Assembly (NCBI GenBank): GCA_023014485.1
Contig: JAJOZX010001569.1
Coordinates: 449,001 to 513,000 of the forward strand
Direction of reading: 5' to 3'
Origin: Bathynomus jamesi
Taxonomy: Eukaryota; Arthropoda; Malacostraca; Isopoda; Cirolanidae
Length of the DNA: 64,000 nucleotides
Positions 21,107 to 33,577 of the stretch are shown in pieces. Made by a program: the position numbers and the translations under genes. How positions within the stretch are numbered: the first letter of the stretch is position 1; each line of letters opens with the position of its first letter. The notes under the pieces were generated by a model that was given only the letters and a program-made list of their open reading frames with translations, did no database searches and was not told the DNA's origin.

Positions 21107-21225
21107 GGTGTTTCAGGAGGAAAGGTCAATACTTCGGGAGGTGATAGTATCGGTCATTGTGAGAAAAAAAGCTCGTATGAACATGTCTAATTCTGAATGG
21201 TTACGAAGATAGAGCTGTTTGAATC

Positions 21226-22857
21226 TGTAGCGGACCGACAAGAAATAGACTAACAAGTAGACAGACAAATTCTTCCTTCCACGCCATCATCAAACATTCT
21301 TGGAAGACACACGTGGTCAAGGAATCCGAAACAATGAAAACGTCTGTTTCTTCCCGAGGCCCGCGAAAGCAAGCCCTTATCAACTAAAGGACGCGTGGTA
21401 GGCGTCTCAAGATATGGCGCGAAAGTCCACGTCACAGAGACTATATAAGCGAGATTCCACTGATACACTTCCTCACTCACTCTCACTCACTTGCTCTCCA
21501 CCTTCACGAGCAGAACTCGTCACGTCAACCGCCCTCCGGTTTCCAGCCGGAGGAGCGGCCTGCTGTTCCTTCAAGGCCTTCGATCTATCATCAAGTAAGA
21601 CCTTCCGCCGTCAGCCTGCAGAAGCACTTCTTCAAAGCCCAGCGCCGTTTCGACTTCAGCCGGCTCGTCCCTCAAGCATCATCTCAACTCTACACGAAGC
21701 GAATCAACACTTGAGGCGACCGGCGCCCGTTGAACTAACTTCAATGGGACGGTCAGCATCACCTAGGGCCTACAGTCTACAAGGTCAGCCTTCAAGTATC
21801 TCTTCATCTACAGAGATATTGATATTCAGCATCTCAGGCCTACGTCTGCAAGATCACCGTCAGGCCATCCTGCATCTCAAGAGGCAACAATACCCGGGCA
21901 TACGTCTGCAAGTTCACCCTCAACACATATTCTACAGAGGTTTTCATCGTCCCGGTAAGCTAAGTGCATCTTTTCTAAGTAACTCTCGTGAAGCCTACCG
22001 CCGAACGGTAAACTATACTCCCAAAGTGTGTAATTAAGCGTTCCAACTGACTCTCGTTAAAGAACGCAGTAGGCCTATTTCCCAATTCAATTGTCGTACC
22101 AAAACCGTAATCGTGTAGCATCTGCTATTGTGTTCATTCATATAAATACTTTACATCCGTTTATTTTTTGTGATAGATTTGAGTATTCTCTTATTGAAGG
22201 CCAAATTCATTTACAGTGTACCAATTTAGCGTGCATAATTTCCATTATCATTTGGCTGCATCATTTATTCCATGTTCATTCATGCCTAACCTTTAGCCTA
22301 CATAATCAGTGTTACGTATTCTATTCAGTGTACCAAAACGTACGTGCATAATTTCTATTATCACTAGGTTTCATATTTCATGTTGTGTTCCATTTTGCAT
22401 GCCATTAGTCTCTCATAAACGAGCGTATTTCTTAACAATTGATCTGTATAATTCCTTTTATTTACTAATCTTCAGTCAGACTTTTCCATAATACAAATGC
22501 CATTATAGAATTGTTAAGCACTCTAATCATTGTCAATCATTTGTTATTCACTGTGAACAAATAACTGATCTATTTTCTTAATAAAATACAAAACAATAAG
22601 GTGCCTTTTATAACCTTAACAATATTTGCTTGGGTGTAATCCAAGCTGGTGACCTCGAAGCAATTCGTGTCACTCAGAAATATTATAGTAGGCCTACTCC
22701 ATTAGCCACCTTCAACCGGTGATACTGTAGGACATCATAAATTGTTAACCCAGCCTGTCATTAATATTCAATCATTGCATCAATTAATCACTAGCATTAT
22801 ATTAATCATTATTACCTTAAACGGCTAAAACTAGGCCCACTATAAATTTGATGCGCG
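21226..22857 (+). other. LTR-like or promoter-bearing insert inside the mariner
   Basis: The long TIRs lose similarity after GAATCT at about 21225. The insert begins TGTAGCGGACCGAC and has a TATA box (CTATATAAGC, 21441-21450), then a pyrimidine-rich CACTCACTCTCACTCACTT tract and a GC-richer leader. Its second half is AT-rich with AATAAAATAC near 22580. This layout resembles a solo LTR, but I could not place a matching end or target duplication. No protein is recognised; the 207-aa open frame at 21414-22037 lacks motifs and overlaps the promoter-like part. Confidence 0.4.
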
Positions 22858-23130
22858 CGCAGCTCTTCCTGCCCCCGCGGTGATCCCATTCAATGGCCAC
22901 CAAGGTCTCCAGACCTCTCTCCGTTAGATTATTGTTTGTGGGGGTGGATGAAAAGTCAAATTTACAAAAGAAAGGTGGATACACGAGACGAATTGCTCGC
23001 GCGCATTTTGGATGCTGCTGCCCGCATAAAGGAACGTCAAGATCAACTCAGACGAACAATACGCGATCTTCGCACACGAGTTGCAAAGTGCATTGAGGTT
23101 GACGGTGGGATTTTCGAAAACGTATTATAA
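22858..23130 (+). pseudogene. mariner transposase, C-terminal fragment
   Basis: Frame reads PIQWPPRSPDLSPLDYCLWG (third catalytic Asp in PLDY), then MKSQIYKRKVDTRDELLARI and ends EVDGGIFENVL. The first two catalytic aspartates are absent. Confidence 0.8.
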
Positions 23131-23382
23131 ACTGTAACAAATTTGTCATTTCTGTATCTGATGCCATTCAAAATGCCAATGTTTAAATATTAAATGTTAG
23201 AAACAGTAATTGGTTTCTCTTTCTTGATTACTTTTAACAATGCTTTTGTATTTGTAGATTCGAACAGCTCTATCTCCGTAACCATTCAGAATTAGAAACA
23301 TGTTCATATGAACTTTTTTTCTCACAATGACAGATACTATCACCTCCCGAAGTATTGACCTTTCCTCCTGAAACACCCTGTA

Positions 23383-23774
23383 TATATATCGGGTGATTTT
23401 TTTAAACATCTGACACTTTAAAAGGTTTGTATTCTTTTTATTAACCGAAATAGAATTTTTACTGTACCTTCTCTATACATGGGGAATTAGTTCCCTGGTG
23501 CAAAACATGCTCTATGTGCGTTAGAAAATCTAGAAGAGGAAGAGCCATTATTAACCCAAAGCGATATGATGACTAAGCTGATTAATGCAGCATTATATCC
23601 CTCTCATAGTTGTAAGGTTGTGAAAAATTGTCACTTATTTTCGAGCCCACTTTTGGGGCTCTTGTGCCATCATTTTCAGGCACTGGCAACGTCCTTTCTA
23701 CTTTTTTGTTGAATGTGGCACTGATAGAGCGTGGTCTTATAGAGAGCTCTCTTGCAATTCAGTTTGGTTACTTA
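23383..23774. other. Unassigned end of palindrome 1 left arm
   Basis: AT-rich sequence beginning CGGGTGATTTTTTTAAACA after a TA-rich run, which resembles a mariner-type terminus, but no partner end or transposase was seen. Confidence 0.3.
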
Positions 23775-23974
23775 GATACAGGATTGTTGCACCGTGCAAT
23801 GGTGTAAGTTGTGCTTTGCAAGGTTTAGAAAGAAGACCATAAATAGTGCCCTTTTTTAGTTTTTATGCTACTGAGGTCTAAAGCACGCCCACATCGAGTC
23901 AACAACCCTGAAGTAGTACCGAATAGGACTTCCAAGTCCATAAAATCTGTTTTAGTCTAGCTTAACTTAGGTTA

Positions 23975-24335
23975 TAAGTTAAAGTAGCCCCTCAGAGCTT
24001 TTTTATATGGGGATGTTAAGACTGAGCAATACTCCAACTTGGGGTTGATCAGTGTTTTCAACAGAGGAATCATTATATTCTTGTCCCTTCATTTAAAGGT
24101 TCTCACTATCTGTCCACTTATTCTTTTTGCTTTGTTTACTGCTATCTTATTTTGTTTCAAATTTCGCGTCATCCACTGACATAATGTTGATTTAACTCTT
24201 AAATCTTTTACCATAAAGTTTCTTTGAATTTCCTGTCCATTTGGGGCATAGTATTCCATGGATTTTAGTTCCTCCCTTCTTCCCTACCTTAATAGTTGAA
24301 ATTTCTCAGTGTTAAATTTTATATTACCTTCAGAC
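23975..24335 (-). pseudogene. Decayed CR1-like LINE RT thumb fragment
   Basis: Minus-strand translation with two stops reads KFNTEKFQLLR, EYYAPNGQEIQRNFMVKDLR, NKAKRISGQIVRTFK and LLKTLINPKLEYCS. This order (F-lle, PNG, KDL, SG-I-RTF, LEYCS) matches the thumb and C-terminal region of CR1-type polymerases. No palm remains. Confidence 0.6.
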
Positions 24336-24803
24336 TAGCGATGTACCGATTCCAAAATTTAGCCGATGCCGATTCTTTGCTTATATTTAAAAAAATCAAT
24401 TCCCTTCATAAATTTTATTAATCTCACGTGAAAACTTTTAATTTTCATATTTTTACATTTCAAATTTGTTTGAATGCTTAGCTCACTCCACAATATAGAA
24501 CACCAGAATTTGTTACTCATATATCGTAGCTAAAATAATGTTAAAGAGTTTTATTACTCAATAAAATGATAAAATAATTTTATTTTAGTTTTATGAATTG
24601 AATACCAAAATTTAAAGTAATTGGTTTTCCTTATGTTGAAGGCATTTTCTTTCTTCAACAATATAAACAACAACAAAATTTTTCATTAAAATTTCAAGTT
24701 CCTGATGCCCAATTTGAATTTTAAAAAATGGATATAAAATTTGGGTTTATAAAATTATTAAAATGCTTAAAATAAAGTCAACATAATAAGATGGATTAAT
24801 ATA

Positions 24804-25030
24804 TAAATTATAAAGTACAACTGGTGGCCAAACGACGGGACCATGCCGCCCAATCCACCGCTGAGGATTTTGAGCACTTGCTGTAAATAAACTTTGATAA
24901 ATTTTAATATCTTTCATTTTAATTGGATCGTCCTCGGCAAAAAAGCAATGTACAGTATCTCGGAAACGAAGCGTTTGCGAATTTATGTTCATAGAAACTT
25001 TTTTGCTCACTTTGACGTCCTGAATATATA
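24804..25030 (-). pseudogene. mariner fragment with one terminal repeat
   Basis: On the minus strand CAGGACGTCAAAGTGAGCAA resembles the 21104 family terminus, including the later GTGAG-AAAAAAG and ATGAACAT blocks. It is followed by a fused frame reading NPQRWIGRHGPVVWPP, the segment preceding the third Asp of DD41D transposases. It is heavily deleted. Confidence 0.55.
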
Positions 25031-25108
25031 TATATTAATTTAGAAAACATAATTTGATAACACCCTGTATATTCAAATTAGAACGAAATATTAGAATATA
25101 TGTACGAG

Positions 25109-25111
<3 letters not shown>

Positions 25112-25149
<38 letters not shown>
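25112..25149. repeat. (ATA)n microsatellite
   Basis: About 12 trinucleotide copies. Confidence 0.95.
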
Positions 25150-25150
<1 letters not shown>

Positions 25151-25222
25151 AGTATTTGCAAATAAAATTATTTTCGCGCATACAAAATAAATTCAAGATT
25201 AACATACTACATCTATACTATA

Positions 25223-25722
25223 CAAGGGCAGATCTAGAGGGGGGTCGGCGACGTCTGGACCCCCCCTCCCTCAATTTCTTGCAAGTGCCCTATTTGAATG
25301 TGTATGCCTCTGAAAACAAATTTTGTTTTTGTAAATAGATTATGGTTATTTTATTTTATTCAAATTCTATTGTCTTTATCCGTAGTATACATTGTACTTC
25401 CAAATTTTTAGTTGTAATGGTCTTCATAGGTGCCCTTAGAACTGGTGCAGCCGGATCACTATTTTTATTTTCATCTTATTCTGATAGTTCTTTTAATTGG
25501 CAACACATTTGTAATTGTTTGAAAATTTTTCTGTGATAACTGTTGTACTCAAATTAGACTTTTATTTTGTATCATATATGAATGAGACTGATCTACAGTA
25601 ATAAAACAATATAATTGATTTTACACTCACTCAGTGTTGGTCTGTTTTAAGTAAAAATTATAGTAATGTACCCTTTTTTCTTTGGACCCCCCCCCTGACT
25701 GAAATGCCTAGATCCGCCCTTG
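25223..25722. mobile_element. hAT-like MITE (about 500 bp)
   Basis: Ends CAAGGGCAGATCTAG and CAAGGGCGGATCTAG (inverted) with adjacent G- and C-homopolymers. CA-start termini with GGGC(G/A)GAT are common in hAT derivatives. Flanks share only CTATA, so the target duplication is uncertain. No transposase is present. Confidence 0.65.
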
Positions 25723-25764
25723 CTATAAAAAGCCAGTCCTGTCCGTCCGTCTATACTCAGCCTG

Positions 25765-25998
25765 TAGCGGTTCCCAAACTTCTGAGCTTGTCGACCCCTT
25801 GATGAGCCTGTAAAGTTATCATCGACCCCTAACCCAAATTCTCAATATTTAAAATAATTTTGAATGAAATGAAGTCAAGAAACATCAAAATATAATCAAT
25901 ATTTATTAATCATTATAGTTATACAATTACCATTATTAGTAATTAAGTGAAAATTAATAACTGCTAAATAACTTTACAAATAAATCTTCTCTTATTAA
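25765..25998. other. hAT-like MITE end and unassigned sequence
   Basis: AGCGGTTCCCAAACTTCTGAG resembles the termini of the hAT-like MITE at 51203, but no opposite terminus was found before the right arm begins. Confidence 0.35.
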
Positions 25999-26392
25999 TA
26001 AGTAACCAAACTGAATTGCAAGAGAGCTCTCTATAAGACCACGCTCTATCAGTGCCACATTCAACAAAAAAGTAGAAAGGACGTTGCCAGTGCCTGAAAA
26101 TGATGGCACAAGAGCCCCAAAAGTGGGCTCGAAAATAAGTGACAATTTTTCACAACCTTACAACTATGAGAGGGATATAATGCTGCATTAATCAGCTTAG
26201 TCATCATATCGCTTTGGGTTAATAATGGCTCTTCCTCTTCTAGATTTTCTAACGCACATAGAGCATGTTTTGCACCAGGGAACTAATTCCCCATGTATAG
26301 AGAAGGTACAGTAAAAATTCTATTTCGGTTAATAAAAAGAATACAAACCTTTTAAAGTGTCAGATGTTTAAAAAAATCACCCGATATATATA

Positions 26393-28665
26393 CAGGGTGT
26401 TTCAGGAGGAAAGGTCAATACTTCGGGAGGTGATAGTATCTGTCATTGTGAGAAAAAAAGTTCATATGAACATGTTTCTAATTCTGAATGGTTACGGAGA
26501 TAGAGCTTTCGAATCTACAAATACAAAAGCATTGTTAAAAGTAATCAAGAAAGAGAAACCAATTACTGTTTCTAACATTTAATATTTAAACATTGGCATT
26601 TTGAATGGCATCAGATACAGAAATGACAAATTTGTTACAGTTTATAATACGTTTTCGAAAATCCCACCGTCAACCTCAATGCACTTTGCAACTCGTGTGC
26701 GAAGATCGCGTATTGTTCGTCTGAGTTGATCTTGACGTTCCTTTATGCGGGCAGCAGCATCCAAAATGCGCGCGAGCAATTCGTCTCGTGTATCCACCTT
26801 TCTTTTGTAAATTTGACTTTTCATCCACCCCCACAAACAATAATCTAACGGAGAGAGGTCTGGAGACCTTGGTGGCCATTGAATGGGATCACCGCGGGGG
26901 CAGGAAGAGCTGCGCGCGCATCAAATTTATAGTGGGCCTAGTTTTAGCCGTTTAAGGTAATAATGATTAATATAATGCTAGTGATTAATTGATGCAATGA
27001 TTGAATATTAATGACAGGCTGGGTTAACAATTTATGATGTCCTACAGTATCACCGGTTGAAGGTGGCTAATGGAGTAGGCCTACTATAATATTTCTGAGT
27101 GACACGAATTGCTTCGAGGTCACCAGCTTGGATTACACCCAAGCAAATATTGTTAAGGTTATAAAAGGCACCTTATTGTTTTGTATTTTATTAAGAAAAT
27201 AGATCAGTTATTTGTTCACAGTGAATAACAAATGATTGACAATGATTAGAGTGCTTAACAATTCTATAATGGCATTTGTATTATGGAAAAGTCTGACTGA
27301 AGATTAGTAAATAAAAGGAATTATACAGATCAATTGTTAAGAAATACGCTCGTTTATGAGAGACTAATGGCATGCAAAATGGAACACAACATGAAATATG
27401 AAACCTAGTGATAATAGAAATTATGCACGTACGTTTTGGTACACTGAATAGAATACGTAACACTGATTATGTAGGCTAAAGGTTAGGCATGAATGAACAT
27501 GGAATAAATGATGCAGCCAAATGATAATGGAAATTATGCACGCTAAATTGGTACACTGTAAATGAATTTGGCCTTCAATAAGAGAATACTCAAATCTATC
27601 ACAAAAAATAAACGGATGTAAAGTATTTATATGAATGAACACAATAGCAGATGCTACACGATTACGGTTTTGGTACGACAATTGAATTGGGAAATAGGCC
27701 TACTGCGTTCTTTAACGAGAGTCAGTTGGAACGCTTAATTACACACTTTGGGAGTATAGTTTACCGTTCGGCGGTAGGCTTCACGAGAGTTACTTAGAAA
27801 AGATGCACTTAGCTTACCGGGACGATGAAAACCTCTGTAGAATATGTGTTGAGGGTGAACTTGCAGACGTATGCCCGGGTATTGTTGCCTCTTGAGATGC
27901 AGGATGGCCTGACGGTGATCTTGCAGACGTAGGCCTGAGATGCTGAATATCAATATCTCTGTAGATGAAGAGATACTTGAAGGCTGACCTTGTAGACTGT
28001 AGGCCCTAGGTGATGCTGACCGTCCCATTGAAGTTAGTTCAACGGCGCCGGTCGCCTCAAGTGTTGATTCGCTTCGTGTAGAGTTGAGATGATGCTTGAG
28101 GGACGAGCCGGCTGAAGTCGAAACGGCGCTGGGCTTTGAAGAAGTGCTTCTGCAGGCTGACGGCGGAAGGTCTTACTTGATGATAGATCGAAGGCCTTGA
28201 AGGAACAGCAGGCCGCTCCTCCGGCTGGAAACCGGAGGGCGGTTGACGTGACGAGTTCTGCTCGTGAAGGTGGAGAGCAAGTGAGTGAGAGTGAGTGAGG
28301 AAGTGTATCAGTGGATCTCGCTTATATAGTCTCTGTGACGTGGACTTTCGCGCCATATCTTGAGACGCCTACCACGCGTCCTTTAGTTGATAAGGGCTTG
28401 CTTTCGCGGGCCTCGGGAAGAAACAGACGTTTTCATTGTTTCGGATTCCTTGACCACGTGTGTCTTCCAAGAATGTTTGATGATGGCGTGGAAGGAAGAA
28501 TTTGTCTGTCTACTTGTTAGTCTATTCTTGTCGGTCCGCTACAGATTCAAACAGCTCTATCTTCGTAACCATTCAGAATTAGACATGTTCATACGAGCTT
28601 TTTTTCTCACAATGACCGATACTATCACCTCCCGAAGTATTGACCTTTCCTCCTGAAACACCCTG
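26393..28665 (-). mobile_element. mariner with LTR-like insert, right-arm copy
   Basis: Mirror of 21104-23380 with the same TA flanks. Transposase C-terminal fragment lies at 26642-26914 on the minus strand, and the TATA box of the insert is near 28320. Confidence 0.85.
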
Positions 28666-28674
28666 TATATATAT

Positions 28675-28720
<46 letters not shown>
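28666..28720. repeat. (TA)n(TG)n microsatellite
   Basis: Shorter than its left-arm partner at 21027-21103. Confidence 0.95.
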
Positions 28721-28723
<3 letters not shown>

Positions 28724-30116
28724 AAAAATGAACAATGAATAATCCATATTCATTTTACATGACAAACCAAAATCGCCTAAGCGAGTTTTGGATAGAATTT
28801 CGATTTGTACTTCTTTATTCATTACTGTATTTTCCTAATTCATCTTTTCTAATAATGACTTATACACTATGACGTCATAAAATAACTTAATTCTCTTTAC
28901 GTTTCCCATACCTTGTACACTGAATCACGTGCTTAGTATTTGGACATCTTCCGTATTCAAAGTATGGTAACTTCTTTAATAATAATGTTGTGGTGTTATG
29001 TAGTATAAATATTATTATTCAACCATATCATCTCTTCGTCCATATCTTATCTTGACCATTATCCTATACAAATTTATTAAATATTCATTTTTACTCGTGT
29101 CAGTCTATGAACGCAAAACTTTATGCATTTGTATCTGTCCGTTCGAAAACGCACAAATACGTTCTCGTATTATTATTTTTTTTTTATTTTTAATTATATC
29201 ACCTCCCGCAATGAACTCGAAAATGCTGAGGTAAGTGATCAAATTCCGCTAACTACAGCAGAAGCGAACGCTTCTAAGATAAAAATCTCCTTTCGCTCTG
29301 ATTCGAATTTATAACATATCATGCGTTATGTTATATCATGTGTGTCATGTCCCATGTACTTGTGTGTACTAATAACCATATATTAATACCATATATTATA
29401 ACCATATATTATAACCATATATAATAACCATACAGGGTGTACATAAAGTCAGGATCTATTTTTGTGAAGCACTTGGAAATTATATGGAATTCAATCATAA
29501 AATGATAAAGTGGTAACATTTATTAAATAATTAAGAGTAGGATTCGACGTGACACCCATCAGTATCCCTGCACAGCTCAAATCGTTCCGCAGCATTTCTA
29601 AACACATTCTGGAGCATTTGCGGGGTTATGTTATCTGCAGCAGTTCGTATACGTGTACGTAAGTTTTCAAGACTCGTAATCTTCGTCTGATAGACGTGCG
29701 ATTTGATAAAGCCCCATGCAAAGAAATCTAAAGGGGTTAAATCTGGTGATCTCGCTGGCCAAGGTCTGTTGCTTCCGCGTCCGATCCAGCGATTTGGAAA
29801 ACGTCCATTTAGATAATCCTGAACAATTTTGGCATAGTGACAAGGAGCACCATCATGTTGATAGACGACGGTACTAACAATCCTATCCCAATCAGCTGAG
29901 GTTCAAGGAATTGCTGCAACATGTCCAGATAAATAAGCCCCGTAACTGTAGCTTCAGCAAAGAAAAAAGGACCATAAACCTTAGATTTTGTTAAACCCAA
30001 TTTGGACGAAATCATTCGGTCTTTCATCTGCTCAAATTCGACAGTTATGGCGATTTACTTTTCCACACGTATGGAAAGTGGCTTCATCACTAAAGAGAAT
30101 GTTGTCCATTAAATTA

Positions 30117-32900
30117 CACTGGTATGCATATGAAATTTTTTTGTCTGCTGTGAGGGTTTTTTCAACTCATATTATATAATTCGACCATGCTGAATTCGAA
30201 AATGACATTGGTTTTCCTCAATCAGGTCAGGTTTTGTCTCTATTGGCCATTTATTATAAGTCAATTTTATCCCCAAATTTATTGATTTTTTTAGCTTAAA
30301 CACTGTAGACGAGTAATATTATAAGAACACTCGTGAAAAATGAAAACATTGTGTGAATAAATACTTTTATTCATACAATGAATATGGAAAAAAGTTTATT
30401 GAGGAGGAAGGAATGAAGTTTTTTTGGCTTTCCGTCTGTGTTTTTTCGGGCACGTCTCGCTTCAAACACCAGCAATAGTCCGCCAGCATATTGATATCCC
30501 AGTTTCCCTGGTACCTCTCTTCCATTATTTGATATCTTGGTGAAATCGTTCACCCTGTTCCTCACTATAATCCCCGCAATTTTCAGGAAAATAGTCCAAG
30601 TGGGACCACAAAAAGTGCATTTTTATGGACATGCGCGACCCATGAGCTTTGAAAGCTTCCATCAAGTTTCGACAACGGACTCGTATTCTGGACTTCTACG
30701 CTTGCCAAGAAAATCAGTGACAACTGATTTGAATGCCTGCCAGGCATTCTTCTCAGTTGGAGTCATTGCGTTTTCGAACTGAGTATCCTTGATCAAAGTT
30801 CGAATTTGAGGACCATCAAAAACCCCAGCATTTAGTTTAGCATCAGATATATGAGGAAATTTACTCTCGAGATATCGGAATGCTGAACCCTTCTTATTCA
30901 TTGATTTGATGAAATTTTTCATCAAGCCGAGCTTAATATGAAGTGGTGGGAGCAAAATTTTTGTTGGTGGTAGAAGGGGCATGAAACGACATTATGCGAC
31001 CCAGGTTCAAAATTCTCTCTGGATGCCCATTTCACGCTGTGCATAGTGCTTCTCATCCGCTCGGCTATCCCATTTGCAGAGGAAACATGGGTATTCGTGT
31101 ATCCCCTTTGCATTCCCAATACAAATGCCACAATCTGAAAAAAAAATGAAAATACCTAAAGAATTTAGAGAATTTGTTCTATCAGATAAAAAAATCTATG
31201 CATTGGACTGTATCACTTCTATGGGGAAGTTAAGTGTTCTTATACGCTCTCAAATAACCTTGGAAAAAACAACATAGTCAATAGCAATAGTTTACTTATG
31301 ATATTAGTATTACCTTCAAATCTCCACAGATCCTCCAGTTATGTTGGTCGTATACGAGAGCATCCAGTAAAATTTCATGTTATCGTAGCTCTCAGTAAGT
31401 TGTACGGAATGTGCTACAGGGACTGATGCAACCCTATTCCAATGTTGAGAAGTACTGCTTTCAAACTTCGTTTAGACGAGTCTATAAATAGCCTCCATTC
31501 TGATGCGTTATATGGCAGGCCCAAGGATTCGATTAGCCCTCAACATTACAGCAGTACACTAAGGAAGAGGTATTTTCGTGCACTGCAAAAAATTGCGGAA
31601 TTCTTCTCTCGTTTCCTATACCAGGAGAATGTTGTTCCCGAGCTAGCAAGTTGTCCTCTCGAAGTCGTGAGCCCAAGATCTCGGCAGCTAATTTGGAAAG
31701 TCCTAAATCCCTGGTAAGATCATTAAGTTTGGCCTGGTTGAGAGGCCTCGGCTCATTTGAAGCGGTATTTTGAGGTATATACCTGGGACTGGTCATTGGC
31801 ATTGGTCATTGATTCATCATCAGAATCATCGAAGTCCAGGGTTTGAGGTGGGTCGGGTATTGGAATTCCAGGACCATGGGGTACAGGTCTCATAGCAGAA
31901 GGAATGTCAGGGTATACAACAATGTGTTTATTCTTCTTGTTAACTCCTGAAAATAGAAACACAGAAACATGGATATAAAACTTGCATATGAAATAGAAGA
32001 AGCATTCAGACAGTGGCGGCTCGTGAGGGAAGGCTGCGGTCTGTAAGATATGAAATAGGTCGATGGAGTCTGTATATTTTCTTTCTTTTTCATTCATATT
32101 GTCCCTTCGGGGACAATATGAATGAAAAAGAAAGAAAATATACAATCATTGTATATGTAAATGTAACTTGTATAACAATATGTATGTGTAAATGTATTTT
32201 CTATAACAATATGTATATGTAAATGTATGATTACCATTATGGTGAATATTATGCTATATATGGTGAATATTACATTATGGTGAATATTATGTCAAGTTTC
32301 ATACGAGGATTTCAAAATATTTAAGAAAAATAAATTTATAAGCCCACCTTGGAGGTTTGTCATGCAGAAATAGCAATCTGTCACGTGATCCTTTCCTTCT
32401 CTCCAAATCATGGGAATTCCAAAAGGCAAAGATTTCGCTCTGCCTTTGCTCCATCTTCTCAAATTTTCAATGCACGTCTTGCAGCACATATGAGGGGCGA
32501 AATTTTTGTCCTGGTCCCCTAGCTTAATTCCAAAGTATGCTCTATACATTGTCTTCACAAATTTAGTGATTTGGGACTGGTTATTTGGCATGGTAACCGT
32601 CCCACATATGTAGCAGAATCTATTGGGATCATTTTTACACGCTCTATTCATTATGAAATATTTTATCTATATGCCTGAAAAGTAAAAAAAGATATTATAC
32701 AAGTGAAACAAGTGATGATAGATGTTACTGTTCCAATTCCGCTTTGACAAAATCACGAAAAATTCTATTTTACTTATGAGGCCATAGCCGGATAATCTGA
32801 GCTGATTGAGAAAAACGGATTGCAGATTCGAAATCAGCAGGAAAAACTCTATAAGAATCACTTACAAAACCCTTGACAGCAAAATTGATGCATACCAGTG
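30117..32900 (-). mobile_element. CMC-like transposon, right-arm copy
   Basis: Mirror of 16835-19624 with TTA (the complement of TAA) at 30114-30116 and 32901-32903. The same CACTGGTATGCAT ends and intron hairpin are present. Confidence 0.78.
30393..32651 (-). pseudogene. CMC-like transposase gene, right-arm copy, extra frameshifts
   Basis: Same three-exon structure as 17084-19344. Exon 3, intact on the left, has several extra one-base indels here, around 30670, 30980, 31030 and 31095. Each lies in a short run of one base, which suggests consensus error or post-duplication decay in this arm. Confidence 0.7.
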
Positions 32901-33305
32901 TTATCACTCCAGATTTGCTCTACGAGATCAGCACACACAGCACTTCGTCGAGGGAAATCTTCCTCATGTAAATCATGTAAAACCTGCAAATGATAGCTTT
33001 TCTTCTGCAAATTAACTTTCAGAATTTTGTGCACAGATGACGTCGGGAGACCGAGTCTGTGTGATGCAGCAAACGGACGTACGAGGCTCCTCAGTGATAA
33101 TTCCGCGTACTGCATTCACGGTAAGATCTGATATACACGGTCGTCCTGATCTTGCTTCATCATTTACAGATCCCGTTCGTTTAAATTTGTTCACCAATTT
33201 TCGTATTGTCTTGTCTATTGGCCCCGGCTTATGAAATCTCCTTCTAAACTTCTCTCTGATGTCATTGTATTTCTTTCCCTCGATTCGCCAAATTACTATT
33301 GCCAC

Positions 33306-33577
33306 CAGGGCCGTAACTAGGGTTTAGAAATTAGTGAGGTCCAGATTTTTTTCGAGCGCGGCGGGACGAGCAAAATTCAGACCAAAATGACATCTACAAA
33401 CACAACCCAAGCTATACACTAAACACAAAACACAAAACGCTCGACGCTCCCTCTTTTCAAAAGAAAAGCGGTAATATGCGTTTCATACACGGAGAACGGT
33501 TCAGTCTCTTTTTTTTTTTTTAGGAAATAATTACCGAGGTCCGGACCTCGGTGACCTCATAGGTAGTTACGGCCATG
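33306..33577. mobile_element. hAT-type MITE, right-arm copy
   Basis: Mirror of 16158-16429, with ATTGCCAC on both sides. Confidence 0.9.

Larger units (their letters stand above)
21104..23380 (+). mobile_element. mariner-like element with long TIRs and LTR-like insert
   Basis: Starts CAGGGTGTTTCAGGAGGAAA and ends with its complement, flanked by TA. The inverted repeats extend for about 120 bases with few differences. Only the C-terminal transposase region survives (22858-23130). The rest is replaced by about 1.6 kb of foreign sequence. Confidence 0.85.
23775..25998. other. Palindrome 1 spacer (2.2 kb, single copy)
   Basis: This is the only part between the arms with no inverted counterpart. 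It contains a decayed LINE fragment, a mariner fragment and a MITE. No gene was seen that is not TE-derived. Confidence 0.85.

Noticed and set aside
21414..22037. 207-aa open frame as a host gene
   Set aside because: It begins upstream of the TATA box, has no recognisable motif and is biased by repeats; the right-arm copy is broken by a frameshift.
22893..23096. 67-aa open frame
   Set aside because: It is a shifted-frame shadow of the mariner transposase C-terminus read at 22858-23130.
25954..26145. 63-aa open frame across the inner end of the right arm
   Set aside because: It crosses the point where the arms diverge, so it cannot be conserved in both, and no motif is recognised.
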